Below, piece after piece: positions 45,305-55,303 of a stretch of DNA of 64,000 nucleotides. The position numbers and the translations under genes were made by a program. Source of the stretch: Tetrapyrgos nigripes (taxonomy: Eukaryota; Basidiomycota; Agaricomycetes; Agaricales; Campanellaceae). The stretch spans positions 62,001-126,000 of the forward strand of contig JAACJM010000034.1 of the NCBI GenBank assembly GCA_013368315.1. The letters are read 5' to 3'. Within the stretch, counting starts at the first letter, position 1, and every line of letters begins with the position of its first letter. The notes below the pieces were generated by a model. It had not been told where the DNA came from. It made no database searches and saw only the letters and a list, made by a program, of their open reading frames with translations.

Positions 45305-45354
45305 AGAGTCATGATTAGGACGACTGGGTCGAGCGCATCACGAACTACTCAGAG

Positions 45355-45380
45355 AGTAGAGTAGAGTAGAGTAGAGTAGG
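45355..45380 (+). repeat. AGAGT pentanucleotide run
   Basis: About five tandem AGAGT units 50 bp after the stop codon of the Cys-module gene. Confidence 0.8.
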
Positions 45381-45484
45381 TGACCCGGAGAAATGATTAT
45401 TTATTGGGCTATGTTGAAGAGAATGTGAAGGATTAGATGACATGTATGTAGGCGATGAGTTATGAGAACTATGTACTTTTGAAA

Positions 45485-45760
45485 AAGAAAAGGAGAAAAA
45501 GTGCAGGGTGTCGAGTAATTATGAATAAGAACAAAATAAAAAAGAGGAGAAAGGTGCAGGGTGTCAAGTAATTATGAATAAGAACAAATAAAAAAGAGAA
45601 GGAGAAAGGTGCTGGGCGTCAAGTAATTATGAATAAGAACAAAATAAAAAGATGGAGAAAGGTACAGGTGTCAAGTAATTATGAATAAGAACAAATAAAA
45701 AAAGAGAAGGAGAAGGTGCAGGGTGTCAAGTAATTACGAATAAGAACAAAATAGAGCAAA
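45485..45760 (+). repeat. Minisatellite, about five 55-bp units
   Basis: Each unit holds GTGCAGGGTGTCAAGTAATT, then ATGAATAAGAACAAA, then a purine run (ATAAAAAAGAGAAGGAGAAAG). Units differ by a few substitutions and by the length of the purine run. It lies about 180 bp downstream of the Cys-module gene, perhaps within its 3' untranslated region. Confidence 0.9.
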
Positions 45761-45994
45761 GGCAATGAGCATGCAAAGTCCGGGTATCAAACGCAATCAA
45801 GTTGGAAAAAAGACAGACAGTGGCATAGACTTGCAATTGAGCGTCAATGAAATCAGTGCCGGTGACTGTGAAGGTGGATGTGGTGAGGAAAAGGAATCTT
45901 GGCCATGACGCGATGAATGGTGTCTGTTGGGACGAGGGACAAGGAAAGGGAAAGGCGATGATCATTTATGAGCGTTTGTGAAATGACACGAGGA

Positions 45995-46921
45995 TCAACG
46001 GAACAGTTTAAGCGCACCATAGATCGGGCTAGTAGGCGCAGACTTGGAACGGCAAGGACAGGCGTGCATGGCAAGTTGCGAACGCGTGTCGAAACCAGAA
46101 TCGCAGTCGTTGCATCTGTACATTCTAGAGCTGGAAGGACGAGGAGAGTTAATAAACCACACAACTCGGAGAGGCTACACTGGACTCACGTTGCTGTTGG
46201 TAGGTCAACGCCTACGTCATGAAGATGAAGGTGGTAGGTTAAAGCCGTCACTGTTGGAAGGGTGTCGTTACAGCCTTCACGAGGGCAAACAAGAACCTCA
46301 TGTGTGTGTTGTTCGTGTTGAGAGCGACGTAATTCGGCTTCAGCTTCTGCGCGCTAGGATAAGAGAAAGTTAGAAAGGAAGACGACGACGAGGCCACTGA
46401 ATACGCACGTAGTTACGCAGAACGTCCACCTGGGATTGTCTGAACAAAAGTCTTGGTTCCAACTTAGGACGAGGCGCAAGACACCACTCGACTGACTCTC
46501 CTTCTTCTACAGTCACATAATCCTCGTCGAAAGTTGAAGTCGATTCCGTGGTGGTGATTGGAGACGGGTCCGACGACGTCAATGAAGACGCAGTAGCGAG
46601 GCTGGAACAAGATTCAGTGTGGAGGAGTGGAATGCCGTTGCGGAACCGATTGGCGATCTCTTGAGAGGGCGTCAAACCAGACTTGGTAACCCTAGGAGGT
46701 TTGGGAGGTTGGAGGGGAATCACGGCGTTAAACTCCCAAGTGCTGAATTCCTCATCCTCATCGTCCGTCCCGCCCTCAGCGTAGACATCAAATGACGGAG
46801 GAAAAATCACGCCCATGCGTCTAGGGCTGGCTGCCCAAGCCAGGTGGGCTTCCTGGATAATAGCGTCCTGTCGTTCAATCAAGTCTTGGACAATAGTGCT
46901 GGCGGGAGAGCGGACGGCCAT
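45995..46921 (-). CDS. Small C2H2-type zinc-finger protein
   Basis: Three exons. The Met at 46921 (MAVRSPASTIVQDLIERQDA) is preferred over an upstream Met at 47008 because it opens an amphipathic, conserved-looking segment. Exon 1 continues with an acidic stretch (GGTDDEDEEFSTWEFNAV), a Ser/Thr-rich part and LFRQSQVDVLRNY. An intron (gtgcgt to tcctag) leads to RAEAEAELRRSQHEQHTHEV and finger 1 (VCPREGCNDTLPTVTALTYH plus LHLH). A second intron leads to finger 2 (YRCNDCDSGFDTRSQLAMHA plus CPC, with Cys as last ligand) and the end GALKLFR, stop TGA at 45995-45997. Two adjacent fingers suggest nucleic-acid binding; a transcription-factor role is inference. The gene appears intact. Confidence 0.7.
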
Positions 46922-47525
46922 AATGGAAGATAGTGCGGGGAGAAAGTGGTGAGAGTAGAAAAGGTAGGTTGAGGACAACAGACCTGGGGTGTGAACCAGG
47001 GCTCGCAAGGCTTATATACTAGAATCAGGAAGTTGCGCTTTGACGTCTCAATCCAGTAGGCCATTGTTGAACAAAACGAGGCCACAATTGCCGGGAACAA
47101 GCGCAAGGGCGCCTGAACCAATATTGCGAATAGGATTCCCGAGGTATACGATCAGTCCATACACATTGCGAACGCCATTAGCCTTGAGGAGGATGTGAGT
47201 CTTCCAGTGAGTGCAAGAAATCCAAGTAGTAGACCCGAGAGTTGGGCGAAACTTGCGGAAAGTTGCCTATTTGGGACTTGGACACAATTCCATTTGTTCT
47301 CCAAAGAAGGCAAGATATCGGCAGTGCCATGAGGCTGGCCTTTGTCCCAGATATGTCCACAATGGGCCTCCAAATGACGACGTTGGGACCAGGATGTGCT
47401 CGTCGTCGTCACGGCCCACGGGTGGTTGTCGACTAGCCGACTCCGTCACGTGTGATTTTCACGTCTCTTTCAACGATGTTCGACGCTGTGCCCAGACTCA
47501 CCGCTCTCGACTCTGACCTTCCCGG
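46922..47525. other. Region between the finger protein and COQ4
   Basis: The two genes diverge here, so it should hold both promoters. The minus strand has some coding texture at about 47450-47060 (LVPTSSFGGPLWTYLGQRPA; YLGNPIRNIGSGALALVPGN), but no start, family or clean frame could be found. It may be a decayed gene. Confidence 0.35.
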
Positions 47526-48450
47526 ATGTCTATCTTTGCTGGTATATGCACAAGAGGACTGCTAGCGCCCAAACCAGCGTTTAGCTGCTCAAGACGGTCC
47601 TTGCAGTCAGGGGTTGCTCCAGCGTATCCTGGTCACATACCTCTTACACGTTTTGAGAATGCATTCTTGGCCGTCGGGTCTGGCTTAATGTCGCTTGCAG
47701 ACCCCTACAGGGGAGGTGAGCACTCATTAATTGTGCTGCCACCACGATCAGAGCACATGCTGACATTGCTGTGTAGATATGATATCGGCACTTGGAGAAA
47801 CCACCGCTGGACCTGCCCTGCCCAGACTACGGGACATTATGCTACACAGCTCGGAGGGACGGAGGATTTTGAAACAGCGACCGCGCATCAACACGAAGAC
47901 AGTAGACCTTGACGCTCTCGCAAAGCTACCTGAAGGAACTTTTGGTCGGACATACGTTAACTGGCTTGAAAGAACCGGAGTCACGCCTGATACACGAGAA
48001 CCGGTAAGTAGCATCGCCGATTCTCCTAGGTAACTGCAACTGAGGTAAATCCTTAACTAGGTTCGTTACATTGACGATCCCGAGCTTGCCTATGTCATGC
48101 AACGGTATCGTGAATGCCACGACCTCTACCACACCATTACAAACTTTTCCGTCAACCGCGAATCGGAATTAGCGGTCAAGGTTTTCGAGTTCGCGAATCT
48201 CGGACTACCTCTCGCTGCTTTCTCTGCTATATTTGGCCCGCTGGCCATGAGTGCGAAGAAGCGGCATCGGTTGTTTTCGGAGTATGTCCCTTGGGCTTTA
48301 AGATGTGGAAGTAGTGCGCGCTGTTTGATTACGGTCTATTGGGAAGAACGATGGGAGCAGAACGTGGAAGAGATGAAGAAAGAGTTTGGATTATGGGATG
48401 CCCCTCCGGCACGATGGCCTAAGCCCAAGTCGCTGACGAAGCAGAATTGA
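47526..48450 (+). CDS. COQ4: Ubiquinone biosynthesis protein COQ4
   Basis: A mitochondrial matrix-side inner-membrane protein that organises the coenzyme Q synthome and is linked to C1 processing of the ring. Exons are 47526-47715, 47777-48003 and 48061-48450, with clean GT-AG introns. The start at 47526 gives a basic, acid-free leader (MSIFAGICTRGLLAPKPAFS), fitting mitochondrial import. Family blocks follow in order: YPGHIPLTRFENAFLAVGSG, LADPYRGDMISALGETTAGP, EGRRILKQRPRI, LPEGTFGRTYVNWLER, YIDDPELAYVMQRYRECHDL, the HDLYH metal motif with a Glu eleven or more residues on (VNRESE), FEFANLGLPLAAFSAIFGPL, YVPWALRCG and VYWEERWEQNVEEM. Length and motif order are normal for COQ4, and the gene is judged intact. 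Confidence 0.95.
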
Positions 48451-48886
48451 TGCTGGCGTTGACACCGAGATACATGCAGTATGTCAATTAATTCCTGATA
48501 GTCGAGAGTGTAATGCACTGTCTACTTTTCTCCAGAGAATCACATCAATAAACCTATCACATTAAGATTCAGAACTTTAGGGTCTCGAGACTATTCCCTT
48601 TTCGGACAAAAAGGCACTTCATGTTCCTGGCTCTATTATATCTTACGAGACATCTGGTCATGAGCCTCTCCCAATCCAATAAGGCAAGAATACATGCGAA
48701 GCACACGAGAATCCCAGGAACCACGTCAGACAAGATGTACACATGTCCTAGCATTTTGAGTGTTTGTCACCACGCCTATTCTGAGGAGATCTGTTGGTCC
48801 TCTGCCCGCCCAAACTAAAAAGGTTCTCAAATGAGACTTGCACTTATCCGGCGAGCTTCTCAAAAGTACTCACATGTTCGCCGTAG
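48451..48886. other. 3' flank between COQ4 and the acidic protein gene
   Basis: The two genes converge here. Nothing else is recognisable; AATAAA-like ATCAATAAACC at about 48545 could serve as a COQ4 polyadenylation signal. Confidence 0.5.
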
Positions 48887-49561
48887 TCACCGGATCCTCG
48901 TCACCTCATCTTTGAATCGAACGCTCCTACTCCTACCCCGACTGACGTCCGGTTTATTATCCGAGGTGCGCCGACCTTGATCTTGACCTTCAATATGGGG
49001 TTTAGCAATGACCCGGGGAGAATCGTCCTCCGACTCAATGATGATGCTGCTGAAGGCCATGGTATCCCTGGTCTTGGGTATCGATAACCCTGGCAGTCCC
49101 ATCACCGCAGCGGCCTCGTCTTGTGTTTTGCAAGTATGAACGAGTACAAATGGTCTACCTCTCGCCGAAGAAGGGTGATTTCGATGGCGAATTGGGGAAG
49201 GACTTGTTGATTCAGAGTCGCTGTTATACAAGTCTGGGGATGAATTTATAGAGGACCTGTCGCAGTAATCGCGTCCATATAGATCGTACAACTCTCCGTC
49301 TTCCTCTTCACAATCTAAATCTCCTTTGTTGAATGGGCTGTAGATTGATTGAGAATTCCAAGGCCTCAAAACAAAGAAAGGAAGATGTGAAAGAGGTACG
49401 CACTCTTTCATGTACTCTGCATATGGTGTTAACGGCTCCTCAGGGTCTTCCTCTGACTCGGAATTGTTGTCGCTGAGGTAGAATGAGTAGAGGATATCGT
49501 GTATATCGTCTTGATCGTCTTGTATAGGGCTGGAGGATGCGTGTGGCGACATTCTCGACAA
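48887..49561 (-). CDS. Small acidic, Ser-rich hypothetical protein
   Basis: An open frame of 224 codons from MSRMSPHASSSPIQ. The N-terminal third is acidic (DDQDDIHDILYSFYLSDNNS then SESEEDPEEPLTPYAEYMKE). A region near residues 55-75 (VPLSHLPFFVLRPWN) reads more like an intron, with a ctacag acceptor just before SPFNKG, but no matching donor phase was found. The rest contains ELYDLYGRDYCDRSSINSSP, a Ser-rich stretch, VHTCKTQDEAAAVMGLPG and a basic end (GRSRSVRFKDEVTRIR). The VRFKDEV ending resembles docking motifs of phosphatase-1 regulators (RVxF-like; weak inference). No family recognised. A TATATATGAAG box lies about 150 bp upstream at about 49708-49720. Confidence 0.55.
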   Translation of the reverse strand: MSRMSPHASSSPIQDDQDDIHDILYSFYLSDNNSESEEDPEEPLTPYAEYMKECVPLSHLPFFVLRPWNSQSIYSPFNKGDLDCEEEDGELYDLYGRDYCDRSSINSSPDLYNSDSESTSPSPIRHRNHPSSARGRPFVLVHTCKTQDEAAAVMGLPGLSIPKTRDTMAFSSIIIESEDDSPRVIAKPHIEGQDQGRRTSDNKPDVSRGRSRSVRFKDEVTRIR

Positions 49562-51196
49562 AGTAGGAAGAGAAATCCGTCTGATGAGTAGTGCAGGTTA
49601 TTATGGAGAACAGAGAGGAAGACGACGTCGACGATTACACGTAGCCGAGCCTTGTACTCCCAGTGTAACGGGGGAGTGACGAGCCTGAGCCAAAGCGCCG
49701 CGGTGCTTATATATGAAGGACTAGTATAAAGAATCACTAAAATGAGACTCGGATCGAGATTTGATATCCTCCCTTTTACACACCATTTAGAAATCCAAAT
49801 GGAAGTTGACAGACTCTTTCATCAGTCACGCGCGTGAAGAGCGTATCCTCCTCTTGGTCTATTTTAGGGGGATTTTGCGATCCTCGATGGCACAATGTAG
49901 TGTGGTTACCTATGATCGTCGCTCGCTGTTCTGGCGGGTTTTATGGGTCTTACGAGCGTCATGCCTATATATGTTCTCTTCCATTTCATGGTCGTCTTCT
50001 TTCATCCGAGTCCAGAATGTACATCACTATGGAGAAGCTGATCATGTTCGAATTCCCCCTGAATCGAAAGACGGACCAATTGCAAATATGAGCGTGTTCT
50101 CTCATGTCTTCTTCAAGTTCATTCGCTACTTCGCAAATGACGCGCTTTAGCTGCCCTAGGCCTACTGGAGTTGACCTATGTATCACATCGACTCACACTA
50201 AGTTAGACTCAACCTCAACTCAACGGTAATAAACCGGAGGCAATTTCTGCTTTCGAATGGTTTTATTGGATGATTATCACACTTGTATCACACAATTTCA
50301 GTGAATAAACGTTGTAGCGTGTATGAGTCTGAGTATGACTAGACTCGTAGAGAGAATGATTTTAATAAAAACCTGACATGCGTACGATAAGCACCCCACG
50401 GGGTGAGTGGCAATTAATTCCATAGTGCTTAATACTTATGCTCATTGCTCTGCCGCGAAGACTTGGTAGGAAGACCACATTAATGACAACTTTTGTTTTC
50501 GCTCGCTGAGTGGCAGGAAGTTGGCTGGCAGGCTACCGGGTCCTCGGTCCTCCAGTGCCAATATCTCCATGTAGTAGTTTTTCCCTCAAGGCCCCTAGAT
50601 TATATAAATATGAATCGCTCTTCGACGAACAGCTGAGCAGATTCAGAGAAGATCCACAATGCGCTTATGCATTATACATCATAGTCCGCGGTTCCATGTA
50701 CATGCACCAGCTCGGAATTGACTCACCTTCTCTCAATTCAAGTCGCAGTTCTGACTTCTATACAGAATATATAATGCCATGTACACTCAGCCTGAGGCAG
50801 GCATAAACATAAAAATTCCGAGAAATCTTAATTCCTAAAGCATGATTTGCTGGGGCGATGGCGAACATTCGAAGTGTGCTATTACTGACATGATACGAGT
50901 CAGAAATTAGCACCGCGAACGACTCGGATATCGATGGATAGCAATTTGCGGGCACTCATGATGAACAGCGGCACAGCACTAGTAGTACTTCTAGTATTAG
51001 CTAGTGGCAGGAACCGTGGACCTACAAATGCAGATGCAATCCATCGGTGCAGATGCAGTCGGACTGGTGCCACCAGATAGATGGATAGATGAATCAATAG
51101 TACATATCGCATACTTGAAATAGATACGAAGCTACAAGCCTATAGGCACAGTCACATACATACGGTCCGTTTGGCCGTGGAAAGCACAACAACTTC
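49562..51196. other. Gene-poor stretch
   Basis: No convincing gene. Short ORFs at about 49806-50150 (plus) and 50510-50806 (plus) lack family resemblance. A small palindrome CACCCCACGGGGTG lies at about 50394. The region may hold an old element or long noncoding flanks. Confidence 0.4.
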
Positions 51197-52557
51197 TCAG
51201 GCAGTCTCTATCCCTTGATCACGGATTCTCTCGGATTCTCCGTTCTCTAGACGGAACCGAGAACTACTTATAAAGTAGTTCAATCCGAGAAGCATCACTT
51301 CACCGAGGCCCGAATCACTACCCTTGCAATTACCAATATAGTTTAGCGACTCCTTCTCCACTTCCACTTCTACCCAGGCAGGCTTTCGGGCCTCTTCCAG
51401 TGGAAATCCAATCACTGACTGGAACGACGTCCACTAGTAACGTTATCAAAAGTATCACGAATGGTTTCGCGAGCCAGCCATAGCAAAATCAACAACGAGC
51501 CTGTTAAAGCAAGACTTTCATAGCCAATTGCAAGGCATATGGACAGATACACCGAGATGAACGTGAGACATTAATGGTTCCGTCAACTTTTTCTGACCGA
51601 GACTCGGAATGACGGGAAGAGGACGTACATTTCGAGGACCGCAAATGCTGCACAGAAGAGAATTGTAATTCGAACCGTGATCATGATGATAGAGTTTTCC
51701 GTCAGAGTCGATCAGTCAGTCATGTTGCATTGTCACTTGAGTATGGCTCATTGCTCACCGAAAAGACTGCGAATCTGACCGCAGTATATTATCGAATCAC
51801 ATATACCTCGTTCAAAGACCGAAGGAAGGGAATGGTTGATGATCGAGGCTGCGATGACCCAGAATAACCAGGTGATAAATATCCAGATGATTTGAGCACC
51901 GAGAGATGCGATTGGGTGTTTCGACCAGATGGGGTGGACGAAGAGAAAGCTATACGCTCCGGCAGTGAGGACAGTCCAGCATGCTGAGAATCTGTTCAAA
52001 TCAAAGAGTCACAGAAGGATGTAGTGTACATGTTAAGAAATCACAGAATTATGAGAATTCGAAAGAAGACTTCGAGGAATATGTTTCTCACAGAACCATC
52101 CGGGTGCCTGTTTGGAATTCGAGGTTGGGGAAATTGCGGTGAAACCGATATTGGAGAAGGAGCCAGGTGGAGAATGCAACCTGGGTGAAAGGAAATCAGT
52201 TTCTTCTGGAAATGCATATCCGATGATAGTGTACGGATACCTCGGTCAACGCACTCATGACGAAGAATATGTATACGACTGGAGTGAAAAAAAGAGGTTT
52301 GAAGAATAAGGTTGACCAGCATGAGTAAACATGAGTATGAGCAAGTACATATAGACGCGAGACGCACATGGAGCAAATCGCTGCATCTTTATCCCAGAGT
52401 CTTTTCTCAACATACGTGGATGTGCTCGAGAAGTTCTGGAAATCCAGAACAAGACAGATAGATACATCAAGCTAAGCATTGCTGTGACGAAGGATATTGT
52501 GCTTGAAAGTTCGGTTGAGATGAAGGAGTTTGCTGATGGCTCAGAGCTGTTGGCCAT
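51197..52557 (-). CDS. Predicted multi-span membrane protein
   Basis: A multi-exon minus-strand gene starting at MANSSEPSANSFISTELSS (52557). Hydrophobic segments appear in order: ISFVTAMLSLMYLSVLFWIS; YMYLLILMFTH; VYIFFVMSALTEVSV (another frame, after an intron); AFSTWLLLQYRF; RNIFLEVFFRILIIL; FSACWTVLTAGAYSFLFV and AQIIWIFITWLFWVIAASII (51999-51748); and VYLSICLAIGYESLALTGSL near 51550. The final exon (51415-51197) is hydrophilic (EEARKPAWVEVEVEKESLNY). The arrangement resembles basidiomycete small polytopic proteins (MARVEL-like is one candidate). Exon joins are only partly resolved, so the count of membrane helices (five to seven) is uncertain. Confidence 0.45.
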
Positions 52558-52787
52558 AGTAAAGGTAGCCTGAGAGCTCTTGAGTGCGCAAGAGGTTCCT
52601 TTACAGAGGTCGCGGTGGTGGTATAGAAGTGGAAGGTGCAATGCTAGGACACGCCCTGCAGTGTTGGCGCAGTCCCAAGAGCGTGCAATCCCACGGTGGC
52701 TTGCTCAGTATTGACATATTGAGGAGAAAACGTGCAAGCATTTCATGAATGAGAGCTGGCTCCCACTACGCAGACTCGGACGAAGTT
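52558..52787. other. Short spacer before the duplicated amidohydrolase flank
   Basis: No gene seen. It is the promoter side of the membrane protein gene. Confidence 0.4.
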
Positions 52788-53941
52788 GGTTCCTCGGAAT
52801 TCGAGCTTGCTCGTGTACTTAAACGTTACCTCGGAGGCCTAGAAGAGACAAGCGTAAGGTTTCTGTTCCATCGCAGGGTTCTCTTCTTGAGATACTGAGC
52901 CAGTCGGAACCTCCAGATTGCATGAAGCTGGGTTGTGGTCGTGTTGGAAGGGACATACAAGGGGCATTTGGGCGGCATTTTGTCGGAGGCTCGGTCCGCC
53001 AGTATTGTCCTTAAGGCCATAATTAAGGCCACCCAACGAAGTTACATCTTAAACTGTTAATAATAGTTTTTAATTAAGGGCATTTTAAGCCCAAATTAAG
53101 CCACCTGCACTAAAAAATCTGGTCCTCTAGAACACTCCAAATCCAGCATCATTTAGTAGGCTTCCTGCTGTGGAAGCTACACATACAACTTTTCTACAGT
53201 ATATGCTACTCTTTGTCCCAAGAGTCTGTGTCTGACTGCAGCAATGACTTTGAATGGTCTTCTTCCCTGCAGAAAAAAATGAAATGGTGATCCTTGATAT
53301 TATGAGCAAATGTAGATAAGTAAAAAGATTTTGAACAGTCTTGAGCATATCATTGTCTCCAGAAGAAAAAAGAAAGCAGTGGCTGTGATAATGCTAAGGT
53401 CTTAATTAAGGCTTAAATTGTTTTTCTTCTGAAGTTAGGTCTTAAATTAAAAGGTTTTTAAGGCCTTAATGTTAATAACTGTTAAGGCTTAAGGACAACA
53501 CTGTGGTCTGCTTCAACCCCAACGATTGTGACACTTTCTTCTCCTCGAAGTGATGGAAAAAGGTTTACCTGCCCCATTATTTACCCCAGAACGGCCAAAG
53601 GGTAGTGGTCGTCTTTTACGCGTTGTTTGCCTTCTTTCACTCGTCGTCGTCTGTATCTACACCGGACTAGTTACCAGACTCGCATGGAGCACAAGAACAC
53701 CCTCAGCTGTGCCTATCAACGCAGCCCAAATCCTCAACAGATGCACCAATCTTCATACTATTCCCGGTCCTCCATCAGACTTTTACTCTCATAAACAATC
53801 TGACCGTTTTGAGGCTGGGACACGTCCAGTTTTGATTAAAACACTACAATTTGGACTGGAGAGCATGATGGGACTGAAGTCATCAATGGAGACCTTCTCC
53901 TTGATAAAGGAATCATCAGGGCTTTGGGTCATATAAAAAGC
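52788..53941 (+). repeat. Duplicated 5' region of the amidohydrolase gene (copy A)
   Basis: Starting at GGTTCCTCGGAATTCGAGCT this matches 59150-59800 in order, including about 200 bp of upstream sequence and the first exon. It is interrupted only by the 504-bp MITE at 53000-53503. Confidence 0.88.
53000..53503. mobile_element. TTAAGG-rich hAT-like MITE
   Basis: Ends CAGTATTGTCCTTAAGGCC and, in complement, CAGTGTTGTCCTTAAGCC. It is flanked by CGGTCCGC (52992-52999) and TGGTCTGC (53504-53511), an 8-bp duplication differing by two C/T changes. The uninterrupted sequence in the full gene copy (TCGGTCCGCTTCAACCCC at about 59350) shows the empty site. Subterminal TTAAGG and TTAATTAAG motifs are abundant. 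No coding capacity. Confidence 0.85.
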
Positions 53942-54031
53942 CATCAAACAGGACACGCATCGTGAAAGTTCTGTCTGTCAATCTAGAATGTTGTAAGGGT
54001 TTTGTCTGTTGGATCAGAAGGGGAGGACACC
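53553..54031 (+). pseudogene. Amidohydrolase gene copy A: 5' exon fused to a later fragment
   Basis: MEKGLPAPLFTPERPKGSGR and LLSLVVVCIYTGLVTRL match the start of the full gene at 59400, through GTRPVLIK. Frameshifts then follow, ending at GLWVI. Beyond 53945 the sequence leaves the gene and at about 53991-54028 matches GTTGTAAGGGTTTTGTCTGT and GAAGGGGAGGA of the full copy at about 61973-62010, roughly 2.2 kb further on. So the middle exons, including all metal-binding residues, are deleted. It cannot encode an active enzyme; a membrane-anchored peptide is the most it could give. Confidence 0.85.
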
Positions 54032-55303
54032 TCTATCTATCCCGATTGTACTTATTGTCTCAATATTGCCTCATCAGGCTACCTGACCATGGTGTATCTC
54101 AAATGCTGTCTTAGAGCAGATTTCATAAATATACGGAATCGCAAAAAAAAAAAAAATCTGATCAGGTCAAAGGCACTCCATCGGCGGGCTTTTGGCCGAG
54201 CCCCGGCTTCTATTACCTAAACGTGAAGTTGTACCACCATCATCTCCAACACGCTTGCAACGACCTCTTGTACAATCAAGAGATGGCCTCAAAGCACGTC
54301 TTCCTGAAACCAAGACAATACGGCTAATGCCTGCATCTTATTCCCTCAAAACCGCCATTCTCCGAAGTCCTTTCATACAACCAGCTCCAAACCGGCTCAT
54401 ATAGTCCTTTCATTTCCTCTTCCAGCTTTGCACTCAGGCAGCTCGCCTTGCCTCAATATCTGCTCAAGATGTACTTTTGCATGATTCTCACTCCACTATA
54501 GTTTATTTTAGTGCTGTACCTACAGTAACATAGTGTAGAAGGTTCGAGACGCAAACAGAATGTGAGCTCGAGTACTATAGTCTACAGCCGCTATGCAACT
54601 TGTGCATATTGTAGTCCTAATAAAGTATGATTACATCTAGAACAAGTTCTATAGCAGTATGGAATCAAGAGTGCTCAGCGAGGTCGCGTACTTGTCGTGT
54701 ACTGTAACCTGTGGGCAAGCCGGGACTCGGCCAAAACGATGCCCCGATCTAGTGCCGTTGAGCCTTTGAGGTCGACCCTCGTGAAAAAAAAAACGATCGT
54801 CCGTATATTTATTGAATTTGCTCTAAGTCAATTTCTCACTGAAAACCAGGGTTTACAGCTGTAAATGAGGAAGTTACAAGTAGCTAGGTGAAAGCATACT
54901 GTAGGCTTTGTTGAATGATTCTCTTCCCTTGTCCTTAAGTTCAAGTGTCTGCATAGCTAAGTGGTAATAAAGGGCGATGATTTATTGTGCTTTTGCCTTG
55001 GAGGGTAGACATTCGTGATCTGGGAAAGAAATGAGTTGAAAACAGCCAATAGTCACAACACTGAGGAAACATCAAAGGCTCACAGAGAAAATTCTGCTCA
55101 GGCACTAATCAGATTCAGCGAATTTTCTCATTCGTTTTCTGTGGGGTTACTGGGATTTTGTTTTCAGATGTACATACATTCATACACATTCGCGATCAGA
55201 AACCGGAACGGCTCAGAGGAGCTACATTAATAATTGTACATAGTCAAAAGCTACTATCTGATTGCTGGCGTCGTTTAATATTCTTGAGAACTTCGTATCA
55301 TGA
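54032..55303. other. Stretch without recognised genes
   Basis: One coding-like segment, about 54192-54404 (KREVVPPSSPTRLQRPLVQS then ARLPETKTIRLMPASYSLKT), is of unknown family. A(14) at about 54147 and A(10) at about 54785 bound a 0.6-kb piece that might be a retro-copied sequence, but no SINE promoter boxes were confirmed. AAGCCGGGACTCGGCC-type sequence lies at about 54718. Confidence 0.35.

Noticed and set aside
54146..54800. A 0.6-kb segment bounded by two poly-A runs as a retrotransposed SINE
   Set aside because: No target duplication, no polymerase III boxes and no similarity between the two A-run contexts.
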